Shown here: piece by piece, positions 50,252 to 59,411 of the stretch
Layout: every line of letters starts with the position of its first letter
How positions within the stretch are numbered: position 1 is the first letter of the stretch
From: Paramacrobiotus metropolitanus
Taxonomy: Eukaryota > Tardigrada > Eutardigrada > Parachela > Macrobiotidae
Reading direction: 5' to 3'
Length of the DNA: 64,000 nucleotides
Assembly (NCBI RefSeq): GCF_019649055.1
Contig: NW_026570317.1
Coordinates: 62,001 to 126,000, forward strand
Translations under genes and position numbers: made by a program
Notes under the pieces: generated by a model
The model's input: the letters and a program-made list of their open reading frames with translations, nothing else
What the model was told of the DNA's origin: nothing
Database searches by the model: none

Positions 50252-50744
50252 TTCTTATAAGGTGGTGTATAAATGTTGCGTCACGGACTACAGTCCTCAA
50301 TCGAAAAAACTTGTTGATGAATTTGCATACAAATTTATCGTTAACCCCTTTATGCTTAGTGAGAGCTGACATAACATCTTTGAATGAGAACCCACAGCAG
50401 CGTAGTAAGACGAAGAACATACAATATTGGCCGCATACGGTGCTATCATTGTTTTGTCGCTCAGTGTTCGACATTATGACAAAGTCATTGTCTATCCATT
50501 TTTTAATGTCATCTGAATAATCACCGGGATTTTTCCCGTACGAATCAAAAACCTCCATCGTTTCTGGTTTTATACAGAAAAATGCTACCCAGTGTTCACC
50601 CGCCGCACCTGACGGTTGAGTGTTTGATATGTATGCACCTGGAAATTCTTTTACTGGTAGTGTATCGCTTGCGAATACTCCGACAAAAATGTCGCGAACG
50701 TTAGGATCTTGTTTGAGCGCTGATTCTATTTGTAGGCTGTTCAT
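50244..50744 (-). CDS. PRO: Adenain-like cysteine protease, intact
   Basis: 166 residues, ATG at 50,744 overlapping the capsid stop as ATGA. Catalytic triad positions visible: His in GEHWVAFF (about residue 51), Asp in VFDSYGKNPGD (about 68) and Cys in VCGQYCMFF (about 103), in the order His-Asp-Cys of adenovirus protease and Ulp1. It would mature virion proteins. Length is normal for Polinton PRO. No break seen. Confidence 0.88.
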   Translation of the reverse strand: MNSLQIESALKQDPNVRDIFVGVFASDTLPVKEFPGAYISNTQPSGAAGEHWVAFFCIKPETMEVFDSYGKNPGDYSDDIKKWIDNDFVIMSNTERQNNDSTVCGQYCMFFVLLRCCGFSFKDVMSALTKHKGVNDKFVCKFINKFFRLRTVVRDATFIHHLIRNG

Positions 50745-52088
50745 GGCGCAAAGTCGAAAAGTACTTGGCGATTGTTGTTAATGTCGATAATGTTATCGAA
50801 GACCATCATAGCTACGCAAACTATACCTTCGGGTAGTGGTTTTGCAAATTTAACATTGATATTTAAATTACCCTGCCTTATCAACGACACAGCTCCTCTA
50901 CCCGTGTGGCCGCGAGTGAAGTCAAACCCAAAAATATTAAAACCGCCCTTGTTAAATACGGATCTGTCAAATGGTAGTTCACCGTGGCCTTCATGCAGCC
51001 GCTCTAGAGTATCTAACAACCCTTCATACCCCTCAATTGACGCACCGTTTTGGAAAACTAGGTTATACCCACGCGTATGAAAAAGCTGTCCATCAATTTC
51101 TGCACTTAAGCTAGATATGTGGAAATGATGAAAATTGAACGGTGTCGATTTAAATTCGCCCACAAACGAGCGATTGGGTGACATCGCAAAGAACATAACC
51201 TTGGGTAGCTGTCCAATGACAATATTCGCCCAGGATAGTTGCTGCTGACCTGTTTGCATTGTGGTCTGTCTTAAAGCGACCCGTTCAATATGGTATTTTG
51301 CATTAGTTGTGACTAGTTGCTTCGTCATAGCTGCTAAAAAGTCTGGAGCAGGCTCATACTTTCGAACTTTTAGCTTAAGGTTTCGAATAGCAAAATTTTT
51401 TGGAGCCGCTAGATCACTATCAGCAAGAAAACAAAGATTTGCTCTGTTTCGTATCAGTTTAATGCTCAACTCGACACCGGGAATTAGCGGTCGGTCTTGC
51501 TGGAACAAATCGCAGTGCAGTTTACCAGACAACTGCAACGGACGACAAGTCTGCAGCCATGTTCTACGCGTTTCAGTTCCCTTACTATGAAACGTTGTTG
51601 CTCCAGTTATTTCATTCATGTATAACGAAGTCCTTTTCAAGGTCAGTGTCTAACGCAAATCCGCAGAGGGTCAACTGACTGTTCTGAGCCTGAACAGTGA
51701 AACCCAAGAGGGATTCAATGTACGCTCGAATATGATACAAAGGGCTGTTATCGGTTATATTGCGCCCTCCCAATGAAACCGTTACTGACTGGAACAAACT
51801 ATGCAAAATATTGTTAATCGGGGCAAGACAGTCTTTTTCTGTCGGGTGAGCACCAGAAGAGTTAGTAACGTATAAATCACATGAAAATCTAATATCAGCT
51901 AAACTGATAAGCTCGGTTTGACACGGTGAAATTGTGAATACAATATCGTTTGAATCGTCGGTCACGGCTTGAGAAGGCCCCAAGTCATAGTCATGTGTAT
52001 TCCACCTTTCCGCAAGTGTAGCTGGAAGATAAAACAAATGACTTTCCAACAGCATGGAGGGTTCTGAGCCAGCTTCAATAAGAGCCAT
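50741..52088 (-). pseudogene. MCP: Major capsid protein, double jelly-roll type, one frameshift
   Basis: N-terminal part starts at ATG 52,088 (LLESHLFYLP, VTVSLGGRNI) and stays open to 51,612. The C-terminal part (open 51,640-50,741) contains FNIFGFDFTRG and a Phe-Asp-Asn motif near the end (MVFDNIIDI), typical of Polinton capsid proteins. The two parts are in different frames and overlap by 29 bases, so one small indel lies between 51,612 and 51,640. Capsid stop TGA overlaps the protease ATG. Neighbouring protease and virion genes are intact. Confidence 0.85.
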
Positions 52089-52138
52089 CGTTACAGTTTG
52101 TCTTTTATAGCGTCTATCGCGCGTTGACGTTTCGTGGT

Positions 52139-52474
52139 TTAGATCATTCTCTTTCGACGACGACCCTTAATACCCGACCCCTGTTGTTGAGCTGTGTTGC
52201 GTAATTTCTCGCTAACACGCTCAACAGCTTTATCGATCACTGATTCCACAGCCTTGCTGGCCATTGTTTTCATGTGAGGTTGTGCAGTTGCAATTAAATT
52301 GTTTATATGCGGTGCAGCTTTGCTGAACAAACCCTTTGCAGAGCCAATCACGCGACCCCAGAAATTACCACCTTTCATGGGCGCGCCACGATAATATGGC
52401 ATACCGTACCCATGCTGCTTGGTAAAGATCTGGGTGTAGCGGTGCTCGTCAAATTTTAACTCCTGTAGAACCAT
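52139..52474 (-). CDS. Small basic virion-type protein, 111 aa
   Basis: ATG at 52,474, one base after the penton-like stop. A Gly-rich segment (MKGGNFWGRVIGSAKGLF) precedes an amphipathic helix and an Arg/Lys-rich end (KGRRRKRM). This plan resembles adenovirus pVI/pX-type membrane-lytic or core proteins, and similar small proteins occur beside the capsid gene in Polintons. Family assignment tentative. Confidence 0.6.
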   Translation of the reverse strand: MVLQELKFDEHRYTQIFTKQHGYGMPYYRGAPMKGGNFWGRVIGSAKGLFSKAAPHINNLIATAQPHMKTMASKAVESVIDKAVERVSEKLRNTAQQQGSGIKGRRRKRMI

Positions 52475-52475
52475 T

Positions 52476-53256
52476 TTAATGCTTCTTCGGTCGAAAGTGA
52501 AGTTTAATTACTGATGTACCTGGATGAAAGAGTACTTCCTTCCCTAAATCATCGCGCAGGGCTATTTCTATAGTTTGAAATGTATGGTAGGCTAGCGGCA
52601 TATAATGTGGATTCTCAAAACGGATTACTGTCTCTCTAAATGAGTGAGCTTGAGTTGATATGGTACGTAGTAAGGGCACCATCGAATCACCCACCAACCC
52701 ATGTGTAATCACATCACAATACACATGCACGAGACGATTATGCTGTCACGGATATAAAGTATGAGTCAGACTATGTGCACTGTTATATGAGTATTGCTGC
52801 AGTATGCCTAGTGCGCGCACGTATTCGATGCCTGTAAAATTCAAAGCAACGCCGGGCGTGATGTGTAACTGAGCTGCTTGACCACTTACCATTATTTGGC
52901 CGAAGGTTTTGAGTCCCTATCGTTCTCGTCTATCCTCAACAGTTTGTTAACCGTATAAAGTAAATGATTTTCATCCTCAAACACATGTTTATCGATAAAT
53001 CTAGAAATTGTACGTGGCATACCATCCTTCGAAATCATAATAGATAATCCAGTACTAAACTTTATCCGCATAGCATAATTTCTTTAGTACTAAACTTTAT
53101 CCGCATAAACGAGGTAGCATAATTTCTTGACAGACCTACTTCCCACGCACCGTCCAAGTCTACAGGTCTAGCGAGAAGTGTTGTAAACTTGCCAGGACAG
53201 TTATCAGGGTATAACCCCTCTGACGCCGAAGACGGTAAAGTCATGTAAAAACTCAT
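52476..53256 (-). pseudogene. Penton-like minor capsid protein, broken
   Basis: ATG at 53,256 overlaps the integrase stop as ATGA. The N-terminus (MSFYMTLPSS, FTTLLARPVDLDGAWEVGL) matches the opening of Polinton minor capsid (penton) proteins. The C-terminal part (52,730-52,476: HVYCDVI, GDSMVPLLR) also fits. The middle changes frame more than once, and near 53,050-53,110 a ~40-bp segment (CTAAACTTTATCCGCATA...GCATAATTTCTT) is duplicated in tandem, which destroys the frame. Confidence 0.75.
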
Positions 53257-54323
53257 TCTAAATCTTCTTTGTTTTCCCAAGAGTCATAAGCTGGACCGTA
53301 TCCATACAAACGTACTAAGTATTGGACTTTTCCTTTATGTTTTCTTTCCCTTAATATCCTGGAGATCCTGTGATATGGCTTTTCTTTCATTGTAACTTTA
53401 GATAACTCTTCCGGATAAAACGTACCATCCACGGGCTCGCCGGCTAAATCTTCGACAGTGTAAAGGTAATGGCTCCCACTCCGTGTAGTGTGGGTTATTT
53501 TAAAGATTTCTTCTGTGAAACGAGTCTCATACCCTTTTTCAAAAGTTTGTTTCTTTTTGGCCAAACGTACATGATCGCCAACAGCAAATTCTGGTTTTGA
53601 ATTTTTCATATCTTTCTGTTCATCAACCATCTTCTGGAGAATTTGCTCAGCTTCCTCAGGACCTACGTCTTTCGGGGCTACACCTGTAGCCGAATGTTTT
53701 GTAGAATTGTATGCGGATAAAACCTTAGGAAGGACATCTATGAATCGGTATGTGTTGTTTTCGGTCATGAACACGTATAACCGCTCTTCAATTGTACGAT
53801 TTAAACGTTCCACCATTGCACACTTCACGTCATCGTTTTTTGTTGTAAAAAAAGTAACGTTACACTCTTCAAAAAACTTACGCATGTCTTTACCAACAAA
53901 TTCCTTACCATTATCGCTTTGAACACGTAATGGAGGATAATCACTCTTGTAAATTTTCAAAAGCGCTTCGCGGATATCAGTAGGCCGTTTTGATTTAACC
54001 GGCTCAGCCCATGCATAACGAGAAAAGCCGTCGATGCACATAAGAATGTATTTAAAGCCATCGTTGTAACTAGCAAATTTTTGAAAATCCACAAGACCAA
54101 TTTGATGTTGGTCGCCAACATTAACGGAAATAATTTTTCGGCGTTTGAACTTGGAGCGAAAAGGTTTGTGTTGTGTATATGCGTCTTTGGTTTCTAAGGA
54201 AGCTTCAACTTGCTTTCGTGTATATCCATGCTTCCGGGCTTCTTTGTACAAGCGGTCTATATCACCTAAACTCCCCTGAGAAGTAGGATTTAAATACAGA
54301 TCATCTAATGTGGGCTTCATCAT
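53253..54323 (-). CDS. INT: Retroviral-type integrase with chromodomain, intact
   Basis: 356 residues, ATG at 54,323. DDE residues lie in GLVDFQ (about residue 76), RVQSDNGKEF (about 136) and CAMVERLNR (about 172). A C-terminal chromodomain follows (YHRISRILRER...YLVRLYGYG..YDSWENKEDL, residues ~310-356). This is the Polinton c-integrase, which cuts and joins element ends and makes 6-bp duplications. Start overlaps the stop of the upstream ORF, and its stop overlaps the penton start. Confidence 0.93.
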   Translation of the reverse strand: MMKPTLDDLYLNPTSQGSLGDIDRLYKEARKHGYTRKQVEASLETKDAYTQHKPFRSKFKRRKIISVNVGDQHQIGLVDFQKFASYNDGFKYILMCIDGFSRYAWAEPVKSKRPTDIREALLKIYKSDYPPLRVQSDNGKEFVGKDMRKFFEECNVTFFTTKNDDVKCAMVERLNRTIEERLYVFMTENNTYRFIDVLPKVLSAYNSTKHSATGVAPKDVGPEEAEQILQKMVDEQKDMKNSKPEFAVGDHVRLAKKKQTFEKGYETRFTEEIFKITHTTRSGSHYLYTVEDLAGEPVDGTFYPEELSKVTMKEKPYHRISRILRERKHKGKVQYLVRLYGYGPAYDSWENKEDLE

Positions 54324-55417
54324 GTGTAGGACAGCCAGCCACCTCTTTGTATGCCACCTTTATGTCTTTTAGCGGGAGGACCTGTCGGTTTATTACGTTT
54401 TCTCAACTGGATTTTTTCTTGACCGGAACTTTCAGCTTTATTTGATTGTACATATGTTAATGCTTTTAGCGGCGCTGCGTCGGTAATAGCTGCCTGCTCT
54501 TTCCCACGGGCTTCGATTGCTAATTTTTGAGAACTATTGGCAATTGCAGTCCTTTGCTTAGGTTTAGGTGAGGCTTTTTGAAGCTTGTTAGAAGTTTTTG
54601 GCTTAATTGCCACGGTTTTAGGTCCTTCGATAGCAAGTTGCTGATCTTTTTCCTTTCGACGGAGCGTGTTCGACGTTTTCGGTTTAACAACCACCTCTTT
54701 CATTCCTTCAATGGCTAGTTGGTTATTTTCCAAAGCCGGAACAGATGCAATGTCAGGTACTTGATATTCTAACACACCATCGGCAGGAAATTCTACTATC
54801 GGAATACTAGGTGGAGTAGGAGCGTATTCTATTGCAGCTTTTAAAGTGCTATCGGATTTTGGAATGCGTCTAACATGGACTTTTTTAACCAAAGGTGGTT
54901 TTTTTGGCTTTCGATAAACGTGTTTGACCACCGGTTTGCTTGGAACAACTTGTATTTGCGGCTCACCAGGCACTTGTACATATTGTACAATTGGTTGTGA
55001 TGGAACTTCGACATACTTGTATTCAACTAACGGTGGGGCTGTTCCTTGATTACCCTGTTCCTGAAATGTTGGAACAGCCTGCACAGCTTGATGGGTAACG
55101 TTTGGACTTGCCTGACTATATTGATCATTAAGAACACCTGTAGAATGAGCTTGTATACTTTTGTCAATCATTATGGGTGATATATTGGGAGCGGTAGTCT
55201 CAACTTGTACTGTTTCCAACAACGGAGTTGCGGCTGGAGCGTTACCTGCATTGTTTAAGCGTTGGTAATCAAAAGCGGCCTTCGCCATGAGCTGCTGTGT
55301 AATTTCATGACCGATCTCTTGAGCCTTTTTCCAAGCAGTCGGCGCGGGAACACCTTCCCGAGCATGCTTCAGTTTTAGAAACTCGGTTTCGCTGGGAACT
55401 AAAACGTACGTTTTCAT
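54320..55417 (-). CDS. Pro/Val-rich Polinton protein, 365 aa
   Basis: ATG at 55,417 overlapping the previous stop. N-terminal ~60 residues are helical (MKTYVLVPSETEFLKL). The middle has Val/Pro/Gln repeats (VEVPSQPIVQYVQVPGEPQ), then a basic stretch and three LAIEG/LAIEA repeats separated by KPKTSN. The end is basic with Gly-Gly (KGGIQRGG). Proteins with a similar opening occur between ATPase and integrase in other Polintons, with no known role. Intact. Confidence 0.7.
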   Translation of the reverse strand: MKTYVLVPSETEFLKLKHAREGVPAPTAWKKAQEIGHEITQQLMAKAAFDYQRLNNAGNAPAATPLLETVQVETTAPNISPIMIDKSIQAHSTGVLNDQYSQASPNVTHQAVQAVPTFQEQGNQGTAPPLVEYKYVEVPSQPIVQYVQVPGEPQIQVVPSKPVVKHVYRKPKKPPLVKKVHVRRIPKSDSTLKAAIEYAPTPPSIPIVEFPADGVLEYQVPDIASVPALENNQLAIEGMKEVVVKPKTSNTLRRKEKDQQLAIEGPKTVAIKPKTSNKLQKASPKPKQRTAIANSSQKLAIEARGKEQAAITDAAPLKALTYVQSNKAESSGQEKIQLRKRNKPTGPPAKRHKGGIQRGGWLSYT

Positions 55418-55734
55418 TTTGTTAGAAAAGATGAGACTAATGTACCTAACACTGGTAGCAAAACGTTGAGAAATCCGCCTTTTTGTTGTAATATTTTACG
55501 TTTCTTTAAACGGTCTGTACTGCGGTCAGCTAGACGCTTGATTGTTGAAGAATGTTTTCGAGCCCGAGCTAAATCAACTTTGCTAAGACCAGTGGTTTGC
55601 TTAACTAGGTTCAAGCAGGCTTCTTCGATTGCGCTTATTTGTTGTTAAGTTGCCAGCTGAAAAAAGCTTCTTCTCTGGCGTGGTGTCAGAAGCTTTAACG
55701 CTTCAATAAGTCGAAAAATATCTTCTGGTCTCAT
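55414..55734 (-). pseudogene. Small basic protein with hydrophobic end, in-frame stop
   Basis: ATG 55,734 overlaps the ATPase stop as ATGA. The frame is open except for a TAA at 55,645-55,647. The downstream part has a Lys/Arg-rich region (RSTDRLKKRKILQQK), then GG and a hydrophobic tail (FLNVLLPVLGTLVSSFL), a plan seen in small Polinton virion proteins. Function unknown. Confidence 0.6.
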
Positions 55735-56364
55735 TTTTCTACATTTATTCGTCTATACTCAAACACGTGCGACTGAAGGCGAACATCGTCTGGAGCTTCG
55801 GGTCTAAGATTATCAGTAAATATCCAAAAGGTTCCTTTATAGCCTTTCAGTAGGCTTCCAGCATGTGTGGCATACCTAACTGACGTGAAAGTGTTTTAAC
55901 TTGCTGAACGTCGCGAACTGATTTAAAAATTACCAAATACTGCGAATTCAAAGCAATATCACGCATGCTTCTTCCTTGCTTGTATAAATTTTGAGATATG
56001 AAAATTACAGAAACATTTTTATGATGAACGTCGCGAGTAAAAATCGTAGAACACTTGGGTTTCCAGCAATTTCTTCCAATAAATCATCTAAAACTAGCAG
56101 GCTGGGAACGTCTTTGTCAAAGAAGTTCTCATCTTCCAAGATGGGTCTAAGACCTTGGATAAGTTCAATATTTTTTTCAAAATCCTGGAATGCATTTTGC
56201 CACGTACCATAAGCATACACTATCCTAACAGGTGGTGGATTAAAACTCTCCGTAAGACTTTGCAAAAGTTTCATTGTAAAAGTTGATTTTCCTGACATAG
56301 TCGGGCCAGAAATATAAATCGTACACGGAGTTTTGAAGCGAAAATCAAAACTCAGTTTTTCCAT
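55731..56364 (-). pseudogene. ATP: FtsK/HerA-type packaging ATPase, one frameshift
   Basis: ATG at 56,364. Walker A GPTMSGKST (about residue 20) and Walker B LLVLDDLL (about residue 88) are present. The frame breaks near 56,010-56,040 and coding continues in another frame to a TGA at 55,731-55,733, with an ISQN sensor-type motif. Total ~211 codons, normal for the A32-like ATPases that load DNA into capsids. Break type: single-base indel. Confidence 0.85.
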
Positions 56365-56504
56365 TTCAAATTTCTTCTGGTTGATCTTGCTAGCTGTCGG
56401 TCACTTCACAATATACTCAAACACAAAAACTCTCAAATGGTGGTTCTGAAATGTTCAGATTTCTCGCTTTTTATTGCCGTAGTGGTATACTTTTCAAGGA
56501 GGTT

Positions 56505-57038
56505 TTAAATTTGTTCAATTGTGCGTTGAATCTGCAACAGTGATCTCGCTCCGAGAACTACACACTTTCCAGTATGGAAAACGTTAACGGTAGTTTTCAA
56601 TAACGGAAACCGTAGTTTGATCGCTGGAAAAAACTCAGGTTCATAGAAGAATGCGACACTTGTTGGCTTTTGTTTTAAAATTTGGCTATACAGCTTGTTT
56701 AAATTTATCATTTCACTGTAAGCGTACGTACAGACTATATTTGCCACAAAGCGCTCCTTAATAGTCACGTCGATACAATTTAGTGTCAGCATTCTCAAAT
56801 ACTCTTCTAATAGCCCATTCGATTCTTCTATGGACTTACCACCTATTACGATTGCCTTGCCATTCTGGAATATCTGGCAGAATGTATGTGACTGGTCTAT
56901 AAGTCTGATGTTAACTGCGTTAAAATTTTTCACCTTCGTAGCATGTTGCCCAAAAACTTGTAAAACTTGCTGAAGATCAACTTCCTTGTTGAACTGCACC
57001 GCCAGAATAACGTTGTGGATCTCCATGACTGAACGCAT
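56505..57038 (-). CDS. TATA-binding protein (TBP) homologue, core size, intact
   Basis: ATG at 57,038 gives 177 residues, the size of the TBP core (~180). Two direct repeats are visible. Repeat 1 has IHNVILAVQF, then FNAVNIRL, and IFQNGKAIVIGGKS. Repeat 2 has NIVCTYAY, FFYEPEFFPAIKLRF, then VFHTGKCVVLGARS. These match the TBP landmarks (SYEPELFPG; F.SGK.V.TGAK) in the right places. The Pro of the second-repeat stirrup is kept; several DNA-contacting Phe positions are altered. It sits upstream of the ATPase gene in the same direction. It would bind TATA elements or basal factors and could direct the element's own promoters. The open frame extends upstream to 57,221, but that part is hydrophobic and unlike TBP. 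Confidence 0.85.
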   Translation of the reverse strand: MRSVMEIHNVILAVQFNKEVDLQQVLQVFGQHATKVKNFNAVNIRLIDQSHTFCQIFQNGKAIVIGGKSIEESNGLLEEYLRMLTLNCIDVTIKERFVANIVCTYAYSEMINLNKLYSQILKQKPTSVAFFYEPEFFPAIKLRFPLLKTTVNVFHTGKCVVLGARSLLQIQRTIEQI

Positions 57039-57213
57039 TACTTGCAACAGTGTCAGCAAGAAGACTTTATATACTTCACTGCTGAGACTGTCGCAAATAA
57101 TGGCGTTTTCAGCCTTTTTTTGCTTAACAAAGAAGAGAATAAGAAACAAATAAGAATAATAGCAACAAAAACAACAAACAATTTTAATGTGTTTAGAAAT
57201 TTGAGAAGTGCGA

Positions 57214-57660
57214 TTAAACAATTAGAGCTTGCGCTTTAAAGCTATCGTCCAAGATTCGGGCCACATCAATGAATCCCATGTATGGTAGTTGAACAGAGCG
57301 CCCTGGCTGAGAAAACCTGATCGTACGCCCGTACTTCTCGTGCACCTTCAGAGTCAACTCCAGGCAAGCGGGGCCATCGAATTTCATTTTTTCCTGTTTG
57401 CCTTCGGATGCTGCGTGATCCAACGTGTCTTTCAAATGGCCACTCTTCAAGATCTCCAGCAATTCGGTAATTTCATTGTATCCGAATCAAATCCCCTTAT
57501 TCCATGCTTTACGCAAGCCCTCAGCATCCGCATTCGCTTCGAACACTAGAAATGCCCGTACTTCTTTGGAATTCCAGAACAGACTTACCACACTATTGAC
57601 TTTGTATACAGTGTAGCCGTCATGATCCCCAACAACATCCAGAATGCGTGCGAAATCCAT
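57214..57660 (-). pseudogene. Unrecognised Polinton protein, in-frame TGA
   Basis: ATG 57,660 with a clean TATA box 81 bases upstream. The frame is open to 57,214 except for a TGA at about 57,484-57,486. Both parts are protein-like (MDFARILDVVGDHDG; LLEILKSGHLKDTL; a later FIDVARILDDSF echoes the N-terminus). About 148 codons. No domain recognised. Confidence 0.5.
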
Positions 57661-57740
57661 TTTTGCTCTCGTGATGTTATGATAATAGAACTTGCTCTCA
57701 ACTTTTTGCAGAATGATTTAGAAAAGCTCAGCCGCGTCGC

Positions 57741-57747
57741 TTTTATA
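57741..57747 (-). promoter_or_regulatory. TATA box GAGTATAAAA
   Basis: Same 10-base word as in the Pro-rich gene promoter, 81 bases before ATG 57,660. Confidence 0.7.
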
Positions 57748-57759
57748 CTCTCAGATTGT

Positions 57760-58076
57760 TTCTGAGGAAACCAACCTCTCACCCCATTGGCCGTAAAATC
57801 TCGCATCACTCCGCCTTTTTCACACTTACGTCACTGGAATACTGAGAACGGTTGTACTATGTCGGTGATTGGCTGAAAAATGGACAAAGAAGCACACCCT
57901 CATACACTGTGTACCTTACTGATTGGTCAAACAACCTGTGACGTATCACAGAATATCAAAAATTTTTTGAAAATGAGCACTGTGATTGGCTAGAAATACA
58001 CTGGGTGCTAACCGCTGTTTTCCTGATCATATTTAAGAACTGGGGTTGAATCAGACAATTATTATTTGCAAAGAAA
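57760..58076. other. Divergent promoter region
   Basis: Lies between leftward and rightward genes. It contains three GATTGG/CCAAT-type words (near 57,793, 57,868 and 57,980) and a TATTTAAG (about 58,030) upstream of ATG 58,077. No gene. Confidence 0.5.
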
Positions 58077-59212
58077 ATGGAGAAAGATCAATTTCGCGGT
58101 TGCTTAGTCGGCGGTTTGCTTGGGGAATGCTTGTGCACCCCTACGAAGGCATACCATGGTATTGTGCATAAGGTCGCGCAGATGTTTGTTGATACCCGAG
58201 ATTACCGCACTCACCGTGAAAAAACCGTATTAACAAACGCGCTTGGTAATGCATTGTTGAATGACGGTGGTTATGATAAAACTTGTGCCGCTCATGCATG
58301 CGTTGACGCATATTACAATGCGCATCCCGTCATACGTTCGGCTTTTGGAAAACTAAAGGATATAATACATCACTGGAAGTGGAGCAATTATAAATCTCTT
58401 GACACATTACCCATTAAAATCGTACCACGTGTATACCAGAAAGGATACGGTCCTGCTGCGTGGATTTCAACGTATCCCCTGTACTTCAAGCATCAGACAG
58501 AAGTAATGATACGTAACGTACGTGACGTCGCCGAACTTACGCATCCTACGATGGAAGCTTACGGGGCATGTGAGCTTCAAGCCTACGCTATTGCCGTAGC
58601 ATTACAATATCCCAACTTTACTCCCGCACAGTTTCTGGACATGCTAATTACTCTGTGTGAAACAGGCGTTAGCCTTCACCAATATCAATTAAAATTAGTA
58701 CAAATAAAAACATTGCTGTCTCAAGAGACAAGTCTTGTGGTGAAAGCCCTTGGCAATGATTCCGCCGGACACTACGTGTTGGTTGATGTACGGACGGAAT
58801 AGCAACCCTGGCGGGTGCTATTGCCGGAGCTTGGCACGGTCTCAAAAGCATACCGTCAGTGTGGTTTGAACTGTGCGATGGATATAAGAGCAGTATTACC
58901 CTAGCCGACAAACTTGCCGAACATGCTAGCACCACCTTAACCAATCGCGAAATAGATGCGATCGGCAGCTACGGCACTTTAGGATCACGTTTGGAGTCGT
59001 TCAAAGGATGGCCACATCTCAAACCTTCACCCTGGGAATTAGCTGGAAATGGATTTTTTTATTTCGGCTTACTAGACTGTGTTCAGTGTTATTACTGCGG
59101 TTGTGAACTTAGAAATTTTGAGCTTGACTCAGATCCGCGTTGGGATCATTTATGTAAAACTAGCAATTGTCCTGCTACCAAGGGTTCTGATACTTTATAT
59201 TTTCACTTGTAA
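58077..59212 (+). pseudogene. ADP-ribosylglycohydrolase-like domain fused to BIR domain, one frameshift
   Basis: ATG 58,077. Residues 1-240: RGCLVGGLLGECL start, GYGPAAWISTYPL, and ELTHPTMEAYGACE match the ADP-ribosylhydrolase (DraG/ARH) fold. The metal-binding TDDT-type motif is replaced by REKTVLT, and the late GGDTDT motif is reduced to CTDG, so activity is doubtful. The first frame stops at 58,800-58,802. Another frame, open from 58,787, holds the ARH C-terminal helix (ATLAGAIAGAWHGL) and, without interruption, a BIR domain (RLESFKGWP, CYYC, H-x6-C) to 59,212. So the ARH tail and BIR share one frame and only one indel near 58,785 separates the halves. ARHs remove ADP-ribose marks; BIR binds caspases or related partners. 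Confidence 0.8.
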
Positions 59213-59256
59213 ATATCATGAGATAAAAATGTCATGAATAAACAAAATACAAAAAG

Positions 59257-59405
59257 AGGGTGGGGAAAAATAAACCAAAGAAAGGGGAAATCAGCTCCAG
59301 TCCGGTTCAAACCGACTGAAAAGCGAACCGATCACAAGCCGAACCGCGGACCGGTCAAAAACCGGACCGAAACCGAGTTGACGCTAAACTAGCGCTATAT
59401 CTTCT
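59257..59405 (-). repeat. Polinton right TIR, 149 bp
   Basis: Exact reverse complement of 36,267-36,415. Followed by target duplication AAGACT at 59,406-59,411. Confidence 0.97.
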
Positions 59406-59411
59406 AAGACT

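Larger units (their letters stand above)
36267..59405. mobile_element. Polinton/Maverick, 23,139 bp
   Basis: Identical 149-bp TIRs start AGAAGATATAG and end ...CTTCT. The element is flanked by the 6-bp duplication AAGACT (36,261-36,266 and 59,406-59,411); both AG termini and 6-bp duplications are Polinton hallmarks. It encodes protein-primed DNA polymerase B, integrase, packaging ATPase, adenain-like protease, major capsid and penton-like proteins. Additional cargo: BIR-RING protein, TBP homologue, ADP-ribosylglycohydrolase-BIR protein, and spliced genes of unknown role. Several genes carry single-base breaks, so this copy is probably not autonomous. Confidence 0.97.

Noticed and set aside
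36267-59405. Integrated adenovirus or giant virus
   Set aside because: 6-bp duplication, AG termini, TIRs and chromodomain integrase define a Polinton.
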